This document shows positions 40,085 through 49,709 of a stretch of 64,000 nucleotides of DNA, in pieces (positions within the stretch are counted from its first letter, which is position 1; each line of letters begins with the position of its first letter). A program made the translations under genes and the position numbers. Under the pieces are notes generated by a model. It worked only from the letters and a program-made list of their open reading frames with translations, searched no databases and was not told the DNA's origin. The DNA lies in the NCBI GenBank assembly GCA_020849795.1, contig JADZFR010000006.1:1-64000 (forward strand). The letters are read 5' to 3'. The DNA is from Planctomycetota bacterium (GTDB lineage: Bacteria; Planctomycetota; UBA8742; UBA2392).

Positions 40085-41557
40085 CTAGTGATTCTCGGCG
40101 AACTCGACCAGCGCCCTGACCGGCGTACCGGTGGCGGACTTGCCGCTCCAGAGCCGCCAGCCCTCGGCGTCATTCATGGCCGGGCCGGCGATGTCGAGGT
40201 GCGCCCACTTCTGGCCCTTCTCGATGAAGCGCTGCAGGAACAGCGCCGCGGTCACAGTGCCCGGGTTGCCGCCGATGTTCTGCATGTCCGCAATCGTGGA
40301 GTCGAGCTGCTTGTCGTAGAAGTCCGGCAGCGGCAGACGCCACACTTCTTCGCCGACGTTGGCAAACGCCTTTTCGATGCCCTTGGCCAGCTTGTCGTCG
40401 TTGCACATCAGGCCGACTACCTTGTTTCCCAGTGCCACGACTTGAGCACCGGTCAGGGTCGCCATGTCGACAATCACGCGTGGCTTGAACTCGCGCTGCG
40501 TGTAAGTCAGCGCGTCACACAGGATCAGGCGGCCTTCGGCGTCGGTGTTGCCGATCTCGATGGTCTGGCCGCTCATGCTGGTCAGCACGCTGCCCGGGTG
40601 GTACGCGCGGCCGTTGATCAGGTTTTCCGTTGCTGGCACGACGCCGACGGCATTCACTTTCAGCTTCAGCTTGGCGATGGCGCCCAGGGCGCAGATGGTC
40701 GCGCCGCCGCCGCCCATGTCCATCTTCATGCCCAGCATGCCGGCGGCCGGCTTGATGTCGTAGCCGCCGCTGTCAAAGGTCAGGCCCTTGCCGACATAGG
40801 CGATCGGTTTGTCGCCCTTCTTGCCGCCATTCCATTCCAGCACAATCAGGTGCGCGGGGATGTCGCTGCCGGCGTTGACGCCAAGAAACGCGCCCATTTT
40901 CAGCTTCTCGATCTGGGCCTTGTGCAGGATCGTGCACTTGAGGCCCGGCACCTTGCGCGCCATTTCCTGCGCGAACTTGGCCAGTGTTGCCGGGTTAATC
41001 CGGTTGCTGGGTTCGTTCACCAGGTCACGCGCATGCGCGGTGTACTCTGCGGTAACTTCGCCGTAGGCCACGCCCTGCTTCAGCTTGGCGGCGTTGCCGC
41101 CGGCCAGCGTCAGCTTGGTGGCGTGGTGCTTCTTCTTGTCTTTCTTGCTGAACAGCACATCAAAGTGGTAGTCGCCCAGCAAGGCGCCCTCGGCGCACCA
41201 GCGGCCGTTGGCAACGGCGTCGCCCTTGGCGGCTTCCAGCGCGATCGCCACGTGCTTCAGCTTGCTGGTGTTCACCGCACCGCCGCGAAAGAAGGCAGCC
41301 ACGGCTTCTCCAAGCTGCTGCGGCCCGGCTTTGTCTTTCTTGCCCAGGCCGACCAGGAACACCCGGTCCGCCTCGACGGCGTCGCTTTTGTGCAGCATCA
41401 ACGAGGTGCCGGCTTTGCCTTCAAAGTCGGATTTGTTGAACAGCTTCGAAAGCTGCGCGCCGTACTTGTAGTCGCTGAGGCCTTTGCCTTCGAAAACCGG
41501 CACGAGAAGCGCGTCGGCTTTGACCGTTGCGCTGTTGTCTGCGTATGAGAACTGCAT
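40085..41557 (-). CDS. pepA: Leucyl aminopeptidase (M17)
   Basis: A 490-residue protein from the ATG at 41557, which has AAGG seven bases upstream. The M17 signature NTDAEGRLILCDAL is present, and YVGKGLTFDSGGYDIKPAAGM holds the catalytic Lys and first metal ligands. KMDMGGGGATICALGAI and the terminal DIAGPAMN block complete the two-zinc site. It is a cytoplasmic hexameric aminopeptidase of general peptide turnover. The N-terminal domain is less conserved, as usual. Confidence 0.95.
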   Translation of the reverse strand: MQFSYADNSATVKADALLVPVFEGKGLSDYKYGAQLSKLFNKSDFEGKAGTSLMLHKSDAVEADRVFLVGLGKKDKAGPQQLGEAVAAFFRGGAVNTSKLKHVAIALEAAKGDAVANGRWCAEGALLGDYHFDVLFSKKDKKKHHATKLTLAGGNAAKLKQGVAYGEVTAEYTAHARDLVNEPSNRINPATLAKFAQEMARKVPGLKCTILHKAQIEKLKMGAFLGVNAGSDIPAHLIVLEWNGGKKGDKPIAYVGKGLTFDSGGYDIKPAAGMLGMKMDMGGGGATICALGAIAKLKLKVNAVGVVPATENLINGRAYHPGSVLTSMSGQTIEIGNTDAEGRLILCDALTYTQREFKPRVIVDMATLTGAQVVALGNKVVGLMCNDDKLAKGIEKAFANVGEEVWRLPLPDFYDKQLDSTIADMQNIGGNPGTVTAALFLQRFIEKGQKWAHLDIAGPAMNDAEGWRLWSGKSATGTPVRALVEFAENH

Positions 41558-41681
41558 CGGCATCCTTGGTTGGGGAAACGAAGTTCGGCGCGAACTATCC
41601 AATCCGCACCCACGTTATGCAAGGCAGCGTCGCGCTGACAGCCATCTGCCAGCCGCGCGGTTGGGACTGTATCCTGCGGCC

Positions 41682-42020
41682 ATGCGTGTTCGCCCTGACA
41701 CGACCGGCATGAGCACTGCCCGCGCGATGTGGGAGTGGCGCACCGTGCCGCTGCTTGCGCCCATCTGGGTGTATAAACGCTACGTAAGCCCGGTGATGCC
41801 GCCCGCGTGCCGCCACATCCCCACATGCAGCGAATACTGCTTCCAGGCACTGCGCCAGCGCGGCATCGCCCAGGGCAGCCTGATGGGCCTGTGGCGTCTG
41901 CTGCGCTGCCAGCCGTTTGGCACAAGCGGCTTCGACCCTGTGGAAGCGTTCCGCTGGCCGTGGCAGAAACCGCTGGAAGATGCGCCCCCGAAAGAGTCCG
42001 CAGACGCCCCCGGCCCCTGA
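41682..42020 (+). CDS. yidD: Membrane protein insertion efficiency factor YidD
   Basis: A 112-residue protein. The YidD core is clear: PIWVYKRYVSPVMPPACRHIPTCSEYCFQALRQRG (split here only by family spacing), then GLWRLLRCQPFGTSGFDPV. YidD assists YidC-dependent membrane insertion and is usually next to yidC/rnpA; neither is here, so the gene is displaced from its common operon. TATCCT ends 6 bases before the ATG at 41682, which favours this start over the ATG at 41709. Confidence 0.92.
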   Translation: MRVRPDTTGMSTARAMWEWRTVPLLAPIWVYKRYVSPVMPPACRHIPTCSEYCFQALRQRGIAQGSLMGLWRLLRCQPFGTSGFDPVEAFRWPWQKPLEDAPPKESADAPGP

Positions 42021-42093
42021 GCGCCAAGGCCCCCGCGATTCTTTGGATTTCTGAACCCATACTCGAATCCCGTGGCCTCTTAGGTTGATGATC

Positions 42094-42600
42094 ATGGCAG
42101 CAGCCGAGCCAAAGTTGGACCTGGCTGCCCTGATGCGCGAGCATCAGGCGGGTGTGTGGCGCTATGTGCGCGCATTGGGCGCCGACGCCAGCCTGGCCGA
42201 TGACCTTACGCAGGAGACCTTTCTGGCGGTTCACCAGAAACCGTTTGAACAGCGCACGCGGGGCGAGACAGCCTCATACCTGCGCACCGTGGCGCGAAAC
42301 ATCTTTCTGAAGTCGCGGCGCCACGCGGGCAAGGTGGTCAGCGCAGACGACCTGAACCAGGTCGAGGCACGCTGGGTCGAGTTGGTGCATGACGATGGCA
42401 GCGCGATGCAGGCGGCATTGAAAGAGTGCCTGCAACAGCTGGACGAAAAGCCAAGACAGGCGCTTCAGATGCAGTACGCGCAGGAAAAGCAGCGGGTGCA
42501 GATCGCCGATTCGCTGGGCATGACCGACGACGGCGTGAAGACCCTGCTGGCCAGAACGAAGGCACGCCTGAAGAAGTGTGTGGAGTTGAGACTCAAATGA
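42094..42600 (+). CDS. ECF-type RNA polymerase sigma factor
   Basis: A 168-residue protein (starts at 42088 and 42094 are both possible). Region 2 covers about 10-80 (HQAGVWRYVRALGADASLADDLTQETFLAVHQ...SYLRTVARNIFLKSRR), and region 4 covers about 110-160 with a helix-turn-helix (QRVQIADSLGMTDDGVKTLLARTKARLKK). Its stop overlaps the start of the membrane vWA gene (ATGA), the standard position of an anti-sigma factor. It would direct transcription of a stress or envelope regulon. Confidence 0.92.
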   Translation: MAAAEPKLDLAALMREHQAGVWRYVRALGADASLADDLTQETFLAVHQKPFEQRTRGETASYLRTVARNIFLKSRRHAGKVVSADDLNQVEARWVELVHDDGSAMQAALKECLQQLDEKPRQALQMQYAQEKQRVQIADSLGMTDDGVKTLLARTKARLKKCVELRLK

Positions 42601-44387
42601 ATGACCACGACCCCATTCTTGAATCGGCGCTTGAAGAAGCGCTTGGCGGCAAGGCGCCCCCCGACCTGATCGCGGCGACACTTGCCAGGGCCGCTGCACT
42701 GCCCCCCGCGGCCCAAGCACCGCTGCCGGCCATGCCGCGCCCGCACTGGCGTGCCTGGGGTGCCGGCCTGGCCGCAGCGGCTGCGCTGGTCATCACGGCG
42801 GGTGTGGTGATGATCGCCCGTGCGCCAACGCTTGGTTCGCCGAGTGTGGACCAGGAGATGACCGCCCGCCAAAGCGATGTTGGGGCCGGAGAGGCAAGCC
42901 GCGGGGACACCGGCGGCCAGCCGTCGCCGCAGAGTGGCTGGGCATCCACCAAGGTGCCGAATTCGGATGCGACCAGCCCGCCCGTCCCGCCGTCTGAGGG
43001 CGAAGACATCGGCCCGACCCCCGGCAACCAGCACAAGGGCCACGGTTCCAACCCCTTTGTCGACACCGAAGACGACGCGCAATCCACCTTCGGGCTGGAG
43101 CACGACTCCGGCAGCTACACCATGACCCGCGCCTACCTGGGCCGCGGTACGCTGCCGCCCGACGAGGCGGTGCGCGTCGAAGAGTTCGTCAACTACTTTG
43201 ACTATCGATATGTGCGGCCGCTGAACGCGCCGTTCGAGATCACCATGGATGGCGCGCCGTCGCGCTACGGCGCGGACATCAAGAACTGCTATCTGATGCG
43301 CGTCGGCGTGCAGGCCCGCCAGATCGACGCCAAGGATCGCAGGCCGGCGGTGTTGACGTTCGTGATCGACATCAGCGGCAGCATGGGCCAGGACAACCGC
43401 CTTGGCCTGGTGAAGCAGGCGCTGAAGCTGCTGGTCGAGCAGTTGCAGGAAGGTGACCGCGTCGGCATTGCGGTATATGGCTCGCGCGGCGCGGTGCACA
43501 TGGAGCACGTGGACGCCTCGCGCCGCAGCGAGATCATTGACTCGATTGACAAGCTGAGCACCCAGGGCGCCACCAACGCGCAAGAGGGCCTTGAAATCGG
43601 TTACCAGATGGCGACGGCGGCATTTCGCTCCGGGCACACCAATCGCGTGATCCTGTGCAGCGACGGCGTGGCGAACGTCGGCGCGACGGGCCCCGACGCC
43701 ATTCTCAAGTCCATCGTCGAGCACCGTCGCAAGGGCATCACGCTGTCCGCCATCGGCTTTGGCATGGGCAACTACAACGACCACCTGATGGAGCAGCTTG
43801 GTGACAAGGGCGACGGCCACTACGCCTACGTGGACACGATCGATGAAGCCAAACGCATCTTCGTGGACAATCTGACGGGCGCGCTTGAGGTCGTCGGTCG
43901 CGACGTGAAGATCCAGGTCGATTTCAACCCGGCCGTGGTCAAGAGCTATCGGCTGATCGGCTACGTCAACCGCGACATCCGCGACGAGGACTTCCGCAAC
44001 GACGCCGTAGACGGCGGCGAGATCGGCGCGGGCCACGCCGCCACGGCGCTTTACGAAATCAAGCTGCACGACAACGCAGCCGGCCCCGTCGCCTACGCCA
44101 AGCTGCGCTACCGCACCGACGAGGAAGGCGAGTTTGCAGAAATCCAGCGCGAGATGTTCACGAGGGACCTGGCGCTGCAATGGGATCAAGCCGCCCTCGG
44201 CCTGCGCCTGGCGGGCAGCGTGGCCGAGTTTGCCGAGATTCTGGGCAAAGGCTTCTACGCCAAGGGCGCCGAGCTTGCGCCGGTGATTGAAGAACTGAAC
44301 GCAATCACAGCCGAGTACCGCGACACCAAGGTCGAAGAACTGCTGGCGCTCGTCAAGAAAGCCGAAGAGCTGAAGAAGAAAGAATAG
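42597..44387 (+). CDS. Membrane-anchored vWA (YfbK-like) protein, candidate anti-sigma factor
   Basis: A 596-residue protein. Residues 1-53 are a charged cytoplasmic tail (NDHDPILESALEEALGG), 54-74 a transmembrane helix, 75-150 a linker, and the rest a YfbK-type module: NPFVDTEDDAQSTFGLE, PDEAVRVEEFVNYFDYRY and a vWA domain with an intact MIDAS (Asp258, Ser260, Ser262). A DUF3520-like C-terminal part follows. It is translationally coupled to the sigma factor, so the N-terminal tail may bind sigma while the periplasmic domain senses a ligand. This is inference. Confidence 0.85.
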   Translation: MNDHDPILESALEEALGGKAPPDLIAATLARAAALPPAAQAPLPAMPRPHWRAWGAGLAAAAALVITAGVVMIARAPTLGSPSVDQEMTARQSDVGAGEASRGDTGGQPSPQSGWASTKVPNSDATSPPVPPSEGEDIGPTPGNQHKGHGSNPFVDTEDDAQSTFGLEHDSGSYTMTRAYLGRGTLPPDEAVRVEEFVNYFDYRYVRPLNAPFEITMDGAPSRYGADIKNCYLMRVGVQARQIDAKDRRPAVLTFVIDISGSMGQDNRLGLVKQALKLLVEQLQEGDRVGIAVYGSRGAVHMEHVDASRRSEIIDSIDKLSTQGATNAQEGLEIGYQMATAAFRSGHTNRVILCSDGVANVGATGPDAILKSIVEHRRKGITLSAIGFGMGNYNDHLMEQLGDKGDGHYAYVDTIDEAKRIFVDNLTGALEVVGRDVKIQVDFNPAVVKSYRLIGYVNRDIRDEDFRNDAVDGGEIGAGHAATALYEIKLHDNAAGPVAYAKLRYRTDEEGEFAEIQREMFTRDLALQWDQAALGLRLAGSVAEFAEILGKGFYAKGAELAPVIEELNAITAEYRDTKVEELLALVKKAEELKKKE

Positions 44388-44462
44388 AGCCCGGCCCAAT
44401 GTGCCGGGAAACCATACCGCTCATCCAGCAGGCGAACGGCCTGCGCTACTGGAAAGGAAGCC

Positions 44463-46040
44463 ATGAAACGCCCCACAATCAGCAGCCTCACCGGATTCGC
44501 CCTCGTGTTGCTGGCCGGATGTTCGGCTTCGTACAGCGGCGGCGGCGCCGAGCGCGCCAGCCCCGGGTACGTGGCTGCGGACATGGAAAGGCACGACGGC
44601 GGCGATACCACCCGCTCGGATGACGACGCACCGCCGCCCGCCGACACGGGCGAGCCCTTCGACATGTTCTTCAAGCAGCACGGGACCAACCCCTTCGTTG
44701 ACACCGAGGACATGAAGCACTCCACGTTTGCGGTCGACGTCGACACCGGCGCATACACCGTGTGCCGCGACTATCTCAACCGCGGCTACATGCCGCCGGA
44801 CGAGGCGCCGCGCGTCGAAGAGTTCGTCAACTACTTCAAGTACAAGTACGAAGCGCCCCGCGACGGCGTCTTCGGCATCACTATGGACGTCGCCCCGTCA
44901 CGCTACGGCGCGGACCTCAAGAACTGCCACCTGCTGCGCGTCGGCATGCAGGCCAAGACAGTTGACCCCGCCGAGCGCAAGCCGGCTGTGCTGACCTTCG
45001 TCATCGACATCAGCGGCAGCATGCAGATGGAAAACCGCATCGGACTGGTCAAGCAGGCCTTGCGCATGCTGGTCAAGCAGTTGCGCCGCGACGACCAGGT
45101 CGGCATCGCCGTCTACGGCAGCCGCGGATACAAGCTGTTGGGCCACACCAACGACCCTGAGCGCATCATCGAGAAGTTGGATGGCCTGCAAGCCGACGGC
45201 AGCACCTACGCCGAAGAGGGCATTCGCATCGGCTATGAAATGGCAGCCGAGGCCTTCCGCGAAAACGCCATCAACCGTGTGATCCTTTGCAGCGACGGCG
45301 TGGCCAACGTCGGCACCACGGGCCCCGAAGCGATTCTGAAGACTGTCGAGACGTACCGGCGCAAGGGCATCACGCTGTCGGCCATCGGTTTTGGCATGAG
45401 CAACTACAACGACACACTGATGGAGCAACTGGGCGACAAGGGTGACGGCCACTACGCCTATGTCGATACGCTGGACGAAGCCAGGAAGATCTTCGTCGAC
45501 AACCTGACCGGCACGCTGCAGGTGGTCGCCCGCGACACCAAGGTGCAGCTTGAGTTCAACCCCGAGGTGGTGAAGTCGTGGCGGCTGCTCGGGTACGAAA
45601 ACCGCTGGGTGAAGAATGAAGACTTCCGCAACGACACGGTGGATGGCGGCGAAGTCGGCGCCGGGCACAGCGTAACCGCGCTGTATGAGTTGAAACTGCA
45701 TGAGGGTGTGCAGGGTGAAGTCGCCAAGGCCACCGTGCGCTACAAGCACGACGAACTGAAAGAGTTCCTCGAGGTCCAGAAGTCCACGGCCACCCGCGAC
45801 ATCAAGGCATGGGAGCAAGCGCCCGTCAGCCTGCGCCTGGCCGGCAACGCAGCCGAGTTCGCCGAATTGCTGCGCAAGAGTTACTGGGCCAAGGGCGGCA
45901 GCTACAGCGCGCTGCTGGAAGATGTAAAGAAGCTGATCGCCGAGACCGACGACAGCGAAGTGCTGGAACTGGCCAACCTGATCACCAAGGCCCGCAGCCT
46001 TGAGGAAGCCAAAGACACGGGCATCGCCGGCGGCAAGTAG
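44463..46040 (+). CDS. vWA (YfbK-like) lipoprotein
   Basis: A 525-residue paralogue of the preceding protein from residue about 70 onward (NPFVDTEDMKHSTFAVDVDTG, MIDAS at Asp182, Ser184 and Ser186, then DISGSMQMENR). Instead of a helix and cytoplasmic tail it has a lipobox, VLLAGC, with Cys20, so it is anchored to a membrane from the periplasm. GGAAAG lies before the ATG. The 75 bases between the two genes hold only a weak CCCGGC/GCCGGG hairpin (44390-44408), so they are probably one transcript. Confidence 0.87.
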   Translation: MKRPTISSLTGFALVLLAGCSASYSGGGAERASPGYVAADMERHDGGDTTRSDDDAPPPADTGEPFDMFFKQHGTNPFVDTEDMKHSTFAVDVDTGAYTVCRDYLNRGYMPPDEAPRVEEFVNYFKYKYEAPRDGVFGITMDVAPSRYGADLKNCHLLRVGMQAKTVDPAERKPAVLTFVIDISGSMQMENRIGLVKQALRMLVKQLRRDDQVGIAVYGSRGYKLLGHTNDPERIIEKLDGLQADGSTYAEEGIRIGYEMAAEAFRENAINRVILCSDGVANVGTTGPEAILKTVETYRRKGITLSAIGFGMSNYNDTLMEQLGDKGDGHYAYVDTLDEARKIFVDNLTGTLQVVARDTKVQLEFNPEVVKSWRLLGYENRWVKNEDFRNDTVDGGEVGAGHSVTALYELKLHEGVQGEVAKATVRYKHDELKEFLEVQKSTATRDIKAWEQAPVSLRLAGNAAEFAELLRKSYWAKGGSYSALLEDVKKLIAETDDSEVLELANLITKARSLEEAKDTGIAGGK

Positions 46041-46057
46041 TCTCTGGCACAACGCAA

Positions 46058-46083
46058 ACGGGGCCGGCGCTTGCCGGCCCCGT
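46058..46083. terminator. Bidirectional hairpin terminator
   Basis: Eleven-base arms ACGGGGCCGGC (46058-46068) and GCCGGCCCCGT (46073-46083) with a GCTT loop lie between converging genes. Confidence 0.65.
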
Positions 46084-46100
46084 CTGGATTTGCACGCGGA

Positions 46101-47390
46101 CTAGAAGCCCTCTTCGTCTTCCTTGTCCGGGGTCTTCTCGGGGTCTTTCTTTTCTTCGGGCTGCTCGCCGACCCAGGTGATCTGCCACTGGCCGTCAGAA
46201 TTCTTCTCAACGTAGAACGCCATCCGGCCGAACAACTTCTGGGCCTCGTCGGTGAAAACGACGGCGTCGTGGCCATCGACCTTGGTGACCTTGAAGTTCT
46301 CTTCGTGCTTCAGCAGCTCGAACACCGCGGCTTCGCGCTGCTTTTCTGCTTCCGACTTTTCTTCGCCGTCGGCGCCCTTCAGGAATTCTGCGGGCATCTT
46401 CGGGCGGATCATTTCCTTGACTGCGGCCTTTTCGTCCGGGCCCAGGGCCTTAAGGCTTTCGTCGTTCTCGATCACGTAGTCAATGAAGCGGTCGATGTTC
46501 ACGGCCTTCTTCACCAGGTCTTCGCTCTTGGACTGCACCGCCATGAAGAACAGCACCACCGAGTGGCACTCTTTGTCCTGCTTGTCCAGCGCCTCTTTCG
46601 AGATCGCGGTGCGCTTGGGGTCGGGCCCGCTGTCGAGGATGAAGCCCTCGGCCGATTCAATGCGCAGGGCGTTGGCGCCATTCAGCCACAGCGTTTCGGT
46701 GGTGGCGTCCTCGTTGACGACACCTTCGGCGTCCTTGCTGTAGTTGATGCCGTGCTCAAGCAGCTTCCATGCCTTCTTGCCGTAAAGTTCTTCTTCGGCC
46801 GCGACCTCGAACGTCATCGCAAAGGTCTTGTTGACGTCGCTGTCCCAGTCGAGGAACTCGAACTTCTTGCCGGCCTGCTTAGGCAGCATGATCTGCGCGA
46901 TCATCTGCGACATGCCCACCAGCAGGCGCTTGTCGCCCTTGATCTCGAACTCGCGGTTCTTGTCTTCTTCTTTCTTGGCGTTCTTTTCGAACAGCTTGAC
47001 TTGCAGGTTGCCATCAACGCTTTTGTAGACCTTGTGCTTGGTCAGTTCGTCGCCTTCGTGCTCTTTGCTTTCCTCGAACAGCAGCACCAGGTCGGCACCG
47101 ACCATGGCTTTGCCCTGCATTTTCGTTGAAACTTCGCCCAGCTTGATCAGACCGTCCATCGTCACCACGTAGCACTTCTTGCCCTCGTGCTCGCCGTGGT
47201 CGACCTTGAACGTGAACTCGCCGACCGTGATGCCCAGCATGCGCAGTTTCAGCTTGGTTTCGCCCTTGGCGTTTTCGCTGAGTGCGGTCTGGCTTTCCAC
47301 GAACTTGGTGGCTTCCTGGCGCTCGGCTTCGCCGGCGAACAGCGGCGCGCACGCAAGCAGCGCCAGCAGCGGAATCATGAGTCGCTTCAT
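46101..47390 (-). CDS. Secreted protein of unknown function
   Basis: A 429-residue protein from the ATG at 47390, preceded by GGAG six bases upstream; an open frame continues upstream but covers the end of mutY. MKRLMIPLLALLACAPLFAG is a signal peptide. The mature part is Lys/Glu-rich and appears beta-rich in the first half (KLKLRMLGITVGEFTFKVDHG), with an acidic tail EEKKDPEKTPDKEDEEGF. I recognise no domain. It is probably periplasmic. Confidence 0.75.
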   Translation of the reverse strand: MKRLMIPLLALLACAPLFAGEAERQEATKFVESQTALSENAKGETKLKLRMLGITVGEFTFKVDHGEHEGKKCYVVTMDGLIKLGEVSTKMQGKAMVGADLVLLFEESKEHEGDELTKHKVYKSVDGNLQVKLFEKNAKKEEDKNREFEIKGDKRLLVGMSQMIAQIMLPKQAGKKFEFLDWDSDVNKTFAMTFEVAAEEELYGKKAWKLLEHGINYSKDAEGVVNEDATTETLWLNGANALRIESAEGFILDSGPDPKRTAISKEALDKQDKECHSVVLFFMAVQSKSEDLVKKAVNIDRFIDYVIENDESLKALGPDEKAAVKEMIRPKMPAEFLKGADGEEKSEAEKQREAAVFELLKHEENFKVTKVDGHDAVVFTDEAQKLFGRMAFYVEKNSDGQWQITWVGEQPEEKKDPEKTPDKEDEEGF

Positions 47391-47431
47391 TTCTGTCTCC
47401 TTTTCGGTCCCGGCAGGATTGTAGGACCGCG

Positions 47432-48481
47432 CTACCCTGCCGATAGGCGCCGACAAGCCGCGAGCGCTTTGCGCGTCGCCGATGCAATCGCGGCATTTTC
47501 GGCGGCACGTTCCGTGAACCATCTGCCGCGCACACTGCCAACAACAACAGCCGCCTGCACTGCGAGCTGTACATCGAACTCCATGATGCTGTGGCGCACG
47601 GTCACGGGCTGGCCCACGGCTTCGATGCGGCCGCCCAGCGCGCTGACTGTCGGCGGCGGCTGATCGTCGGCCCAGGCGGCGTGCGGCAACTCCCACAACC
47701 CGGCGGGCAATACGCTGGTGTTGTCACCTTCGTTGCGCCGCCGCATCAGCACGCGTCCCGCGCCATCGCGCACCGCCAGCACAAGGTAGCGCAGGCGCTG
47801 CTTCTTTTTGCGCCGTGCCGGAGCGGGATAGTGGCTGACGCTGCCCGCTTTGAACGCGGCGCAGCTCGCGGCGCAGGGGCAATCGCCGCAGCGCGGATTG
47901 CGCGGCGTGCACACAGTCGCACCAAGCTCCATCAGTGACTGGTTAAGGTCGGCTGGCGCCAAGCCCTGCTGTCCGCCGTCGCGCACCCATTGTTCTGCGA
48001 GCGTCCAGACCTTCGTGCCCCGCTTCGGAACCGCAATGCGGTGCATGCGCGCGAACACGCGCTCAATGTTGCCGTCTACAATCGGCTCCATCTGGTTGAA
48101 CGCGATGCTCAAGACCGCGCCGGCGGTGTAGCGTCCGATGCCGGGCAGCGCCAGCAGGGCCGCGCGGTCCCGCGGCACTCGTCCACTGTGGCGCGCGACG
48201 ACCTGCCGGCTTGCCGTGTGCAGCATGCGCGCGCGACGGTAATAGCCAAGGCCGGACCATGCCTGCAGCACCTGCTCGATGGGGGCTTCTGCCAGCGCCC
48301 GCGCCGTCGGAAAACGCCTGAGAAAGGCAACGAACTTGTCGCGCACCGCTTCCACGCGCGTCTGCTGCAGCATGATCTCGCTGACCCACACGCGATACGG
48401 CGTGGGCCGGCGGCGCCACGGCAGGTCGCGCGCATTGCGCTCAAACCAGTGGCACAGCGCCTGTTGCGGGGTTTGCTTCAT
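47432..48481 (-). CDS. mutY: A/G-specific adenine glycosylase
   Basis: A 349-residue protein. DLPWRRRPTPYRVWVSEIMLQQTRV holds the catalytic Glu35, and LPGIGRYTAGAVLSIAF (112-128) the helix-hairpin-helix followed by the catalytic Asp136. The iron-sulfur cluster cysteines are Cys191, Cys198, Cys201 and Cys207 (C-x6-C-x2-C-x5-C). The C-terminal Nudix-like domain recognises 8-oxoG. It excises adenine mispaired with 8-oxoguanine. It follows the export-system genes by 19 bases on the same strand, possibly one transcript. Confidence 0.94.
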   Translation of the reverse strand: MKQTPQQALCHWFERNARDLPWRRRPTPYRVWVSEIMLQQTRVEAVRDKFVAFLRRFPTARALAEAPIEQVLQAWSGLGYYRRARMLHTASRQVVARHSGRVPRDRAALLALPGIGRYTAGAVLSIAFNQMEPIVDGNIERVFARMHRIAVPKRGTKVWTLAEQWVRDGGQQGLAPADLNQSLMELGATVCTPRNPRCGDCPCAASCAAFKAGSVSHYPAPARRKKKQRLRYLVLAVRDGAGRVLMRRRNEGDNTSVLPAGLWELPHAAWADDQPPPTVSALGGRIEAVGQPVTVRHSIMEFDVQLAVQAAVVVGSVRGRWFTERAAENAAIASATRKALAACRRLSAG

Positions 48482-48500
48482 GGATGCCGACCGCGGCGGA

Positions 48501-49688
48501 TCACTTCAGGGGCGTAATCTCGACGCCGTCTTTCACGTTGTCGCCGGGGTGGATGATCACCTCATCGCCCTCGTTCAAGCCGCTCAGTACTTCGGCTTCG
48601 AGCCCGTTGCGCACGCCGACCTTCACTTTCAGCTCGTGCGCCACGCCGTCACGCACCTGGAACAGTGCAGGGCCGTCCTCGGTGTTGAAAAGCGCTCCGG
48701 CCGGCACCTTGAGCGTCTGGAGGCGTTCTACCAATATCACGCGCGCCTCGACGCGATAGCTGTCGCCCAGCGCCGCCCATTTCTGCGGCGGCTCATCAAA
48801 GTCAATCACGACGTTCACGCGCTGTTCTTCGACGCCAAGTGCCGAAAGCTTGGTGAAGCCCGACGGTTCAATCACCCGCACACGGCCTTTCAACGAGCCT
48901 TCGCCGCCCCAGCGCTCCATGCGCACGCGCATGCCCGGCTTGATGCGCACGGCGTCACGCGAAAGTACGTCGGCAACAACTTCAAGGCTCGCGGGATTTC
49001 CGATCTCGATCAACATCTCGCCCGGCATCACAGCGCCCGCACTCTCGCGATACACGCGCAACACCCTGCCCGCCACGGGCGACACCAGCGGCAGCGCCGC
49101 CAAGTCGGCGCCGTCGTTGCTGAACACCAGCGCCGCCCGTGCCATCTCAAGGTCATGGCCCGCGGCGGCTTTGCTGAACTGGGCGGATTGCAGGCTTGCT
49201 TCGGCGGCGGCGCGCCGTGTGTCGGCTGCCTGCACAACCTCTTCGCTCACGAGCTGCTTCTTGCCCAGGCCCTCCAGTCGCTCGTGCTCTTTGATCGCGA
49301 ATTTGCGCTCGGCCGTGGCGGCGGTGACGGCTGCCTCGGCGGCCAGCGCGCGCTGCTCAGCGGCCAGGATGCGGGCCTTGGCCTCGGCTTGCGCGCGGGC
49401 ATCCAGTGGTTGTGGCGGCAAGGGCATGAGAGAGCAGAGCTGCTGGCCGGCGGCGACGGTGTCACCGGGCTTGAGGCTGGTGCGGCTCATGTTTGCGGCG
49501 ATGGGCGCCACGATCGTGTAGCGGTCGCGCACGCGCGTGCGGGACTCGTTGTCGATCGTGACCAGCAATTCGCCGCGCGTGACCTTGGCGGTCTCCACGT
49601 CCACGGGCTTGGGCATGAAGCCATAGGCGACCAATGCCAGGATGCCCAGGGCAACGACGATGAACGCTGCGCGCTTAACCCACTTCAT
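48501..49688 (-). CDS. HlyD/MacA-type periplasmic adaptor protein
   Basis: A 395-residue protein with an N-terminal membrane anchor (8-25), a lipoyl-like half motif (VAPIAANMSRTSLKPGDTVAAGQQL), a long alpha-hairpin (about 95-190) and its return half (LPLVSPVAGRVLRVYRESAGAVMPGEMLIEIG), then a beta-barrel. This is the adaptor of a tripartite ABC-type export system. It lies 21 bases after the permease gene and completes the ATPase-permease-adaptor operon. The substrate is unknown, and no outer-membrane factor is present. Confidence 0.88.
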   Translation of the reverse strand: MKWVKRAAFIVVALGILALVAYGFMPKPVDVETAKVTRGELLVTIDNESRTRVRDRYTIVAPIAANMSRTSLKPGDTVAAGQQLCSLMPLPPQPLDARAQAEAKARILAAEQRALAAEAAVTAATAERKFAIKEHERLEGLGKKQLVSEEVVQAADTRRAAAEASLQSAQFSKAAAGHDLEMARAALVFSNDGADLAALPLVSPVAGRVLRVYRESAGAVMPGEMLIEIGNPASLEVVADVLSRDAVRIKPGMRVRMERWGGEGSLKGRVRVIEPSGFTKLSALGVEEQRVNVVIDFDEPPQKWAALGDSYRVEARVILVERLQTLKVPAGALFNTEDGPALFQVRDGVAHELKVKVGVRNGLEAEVLSGLNEGDEVIIHPGDNVKDGVEITPLK

Positions 49689-49709
49689 CCGGCTGTCCTC
49701 ATGGCGCAG

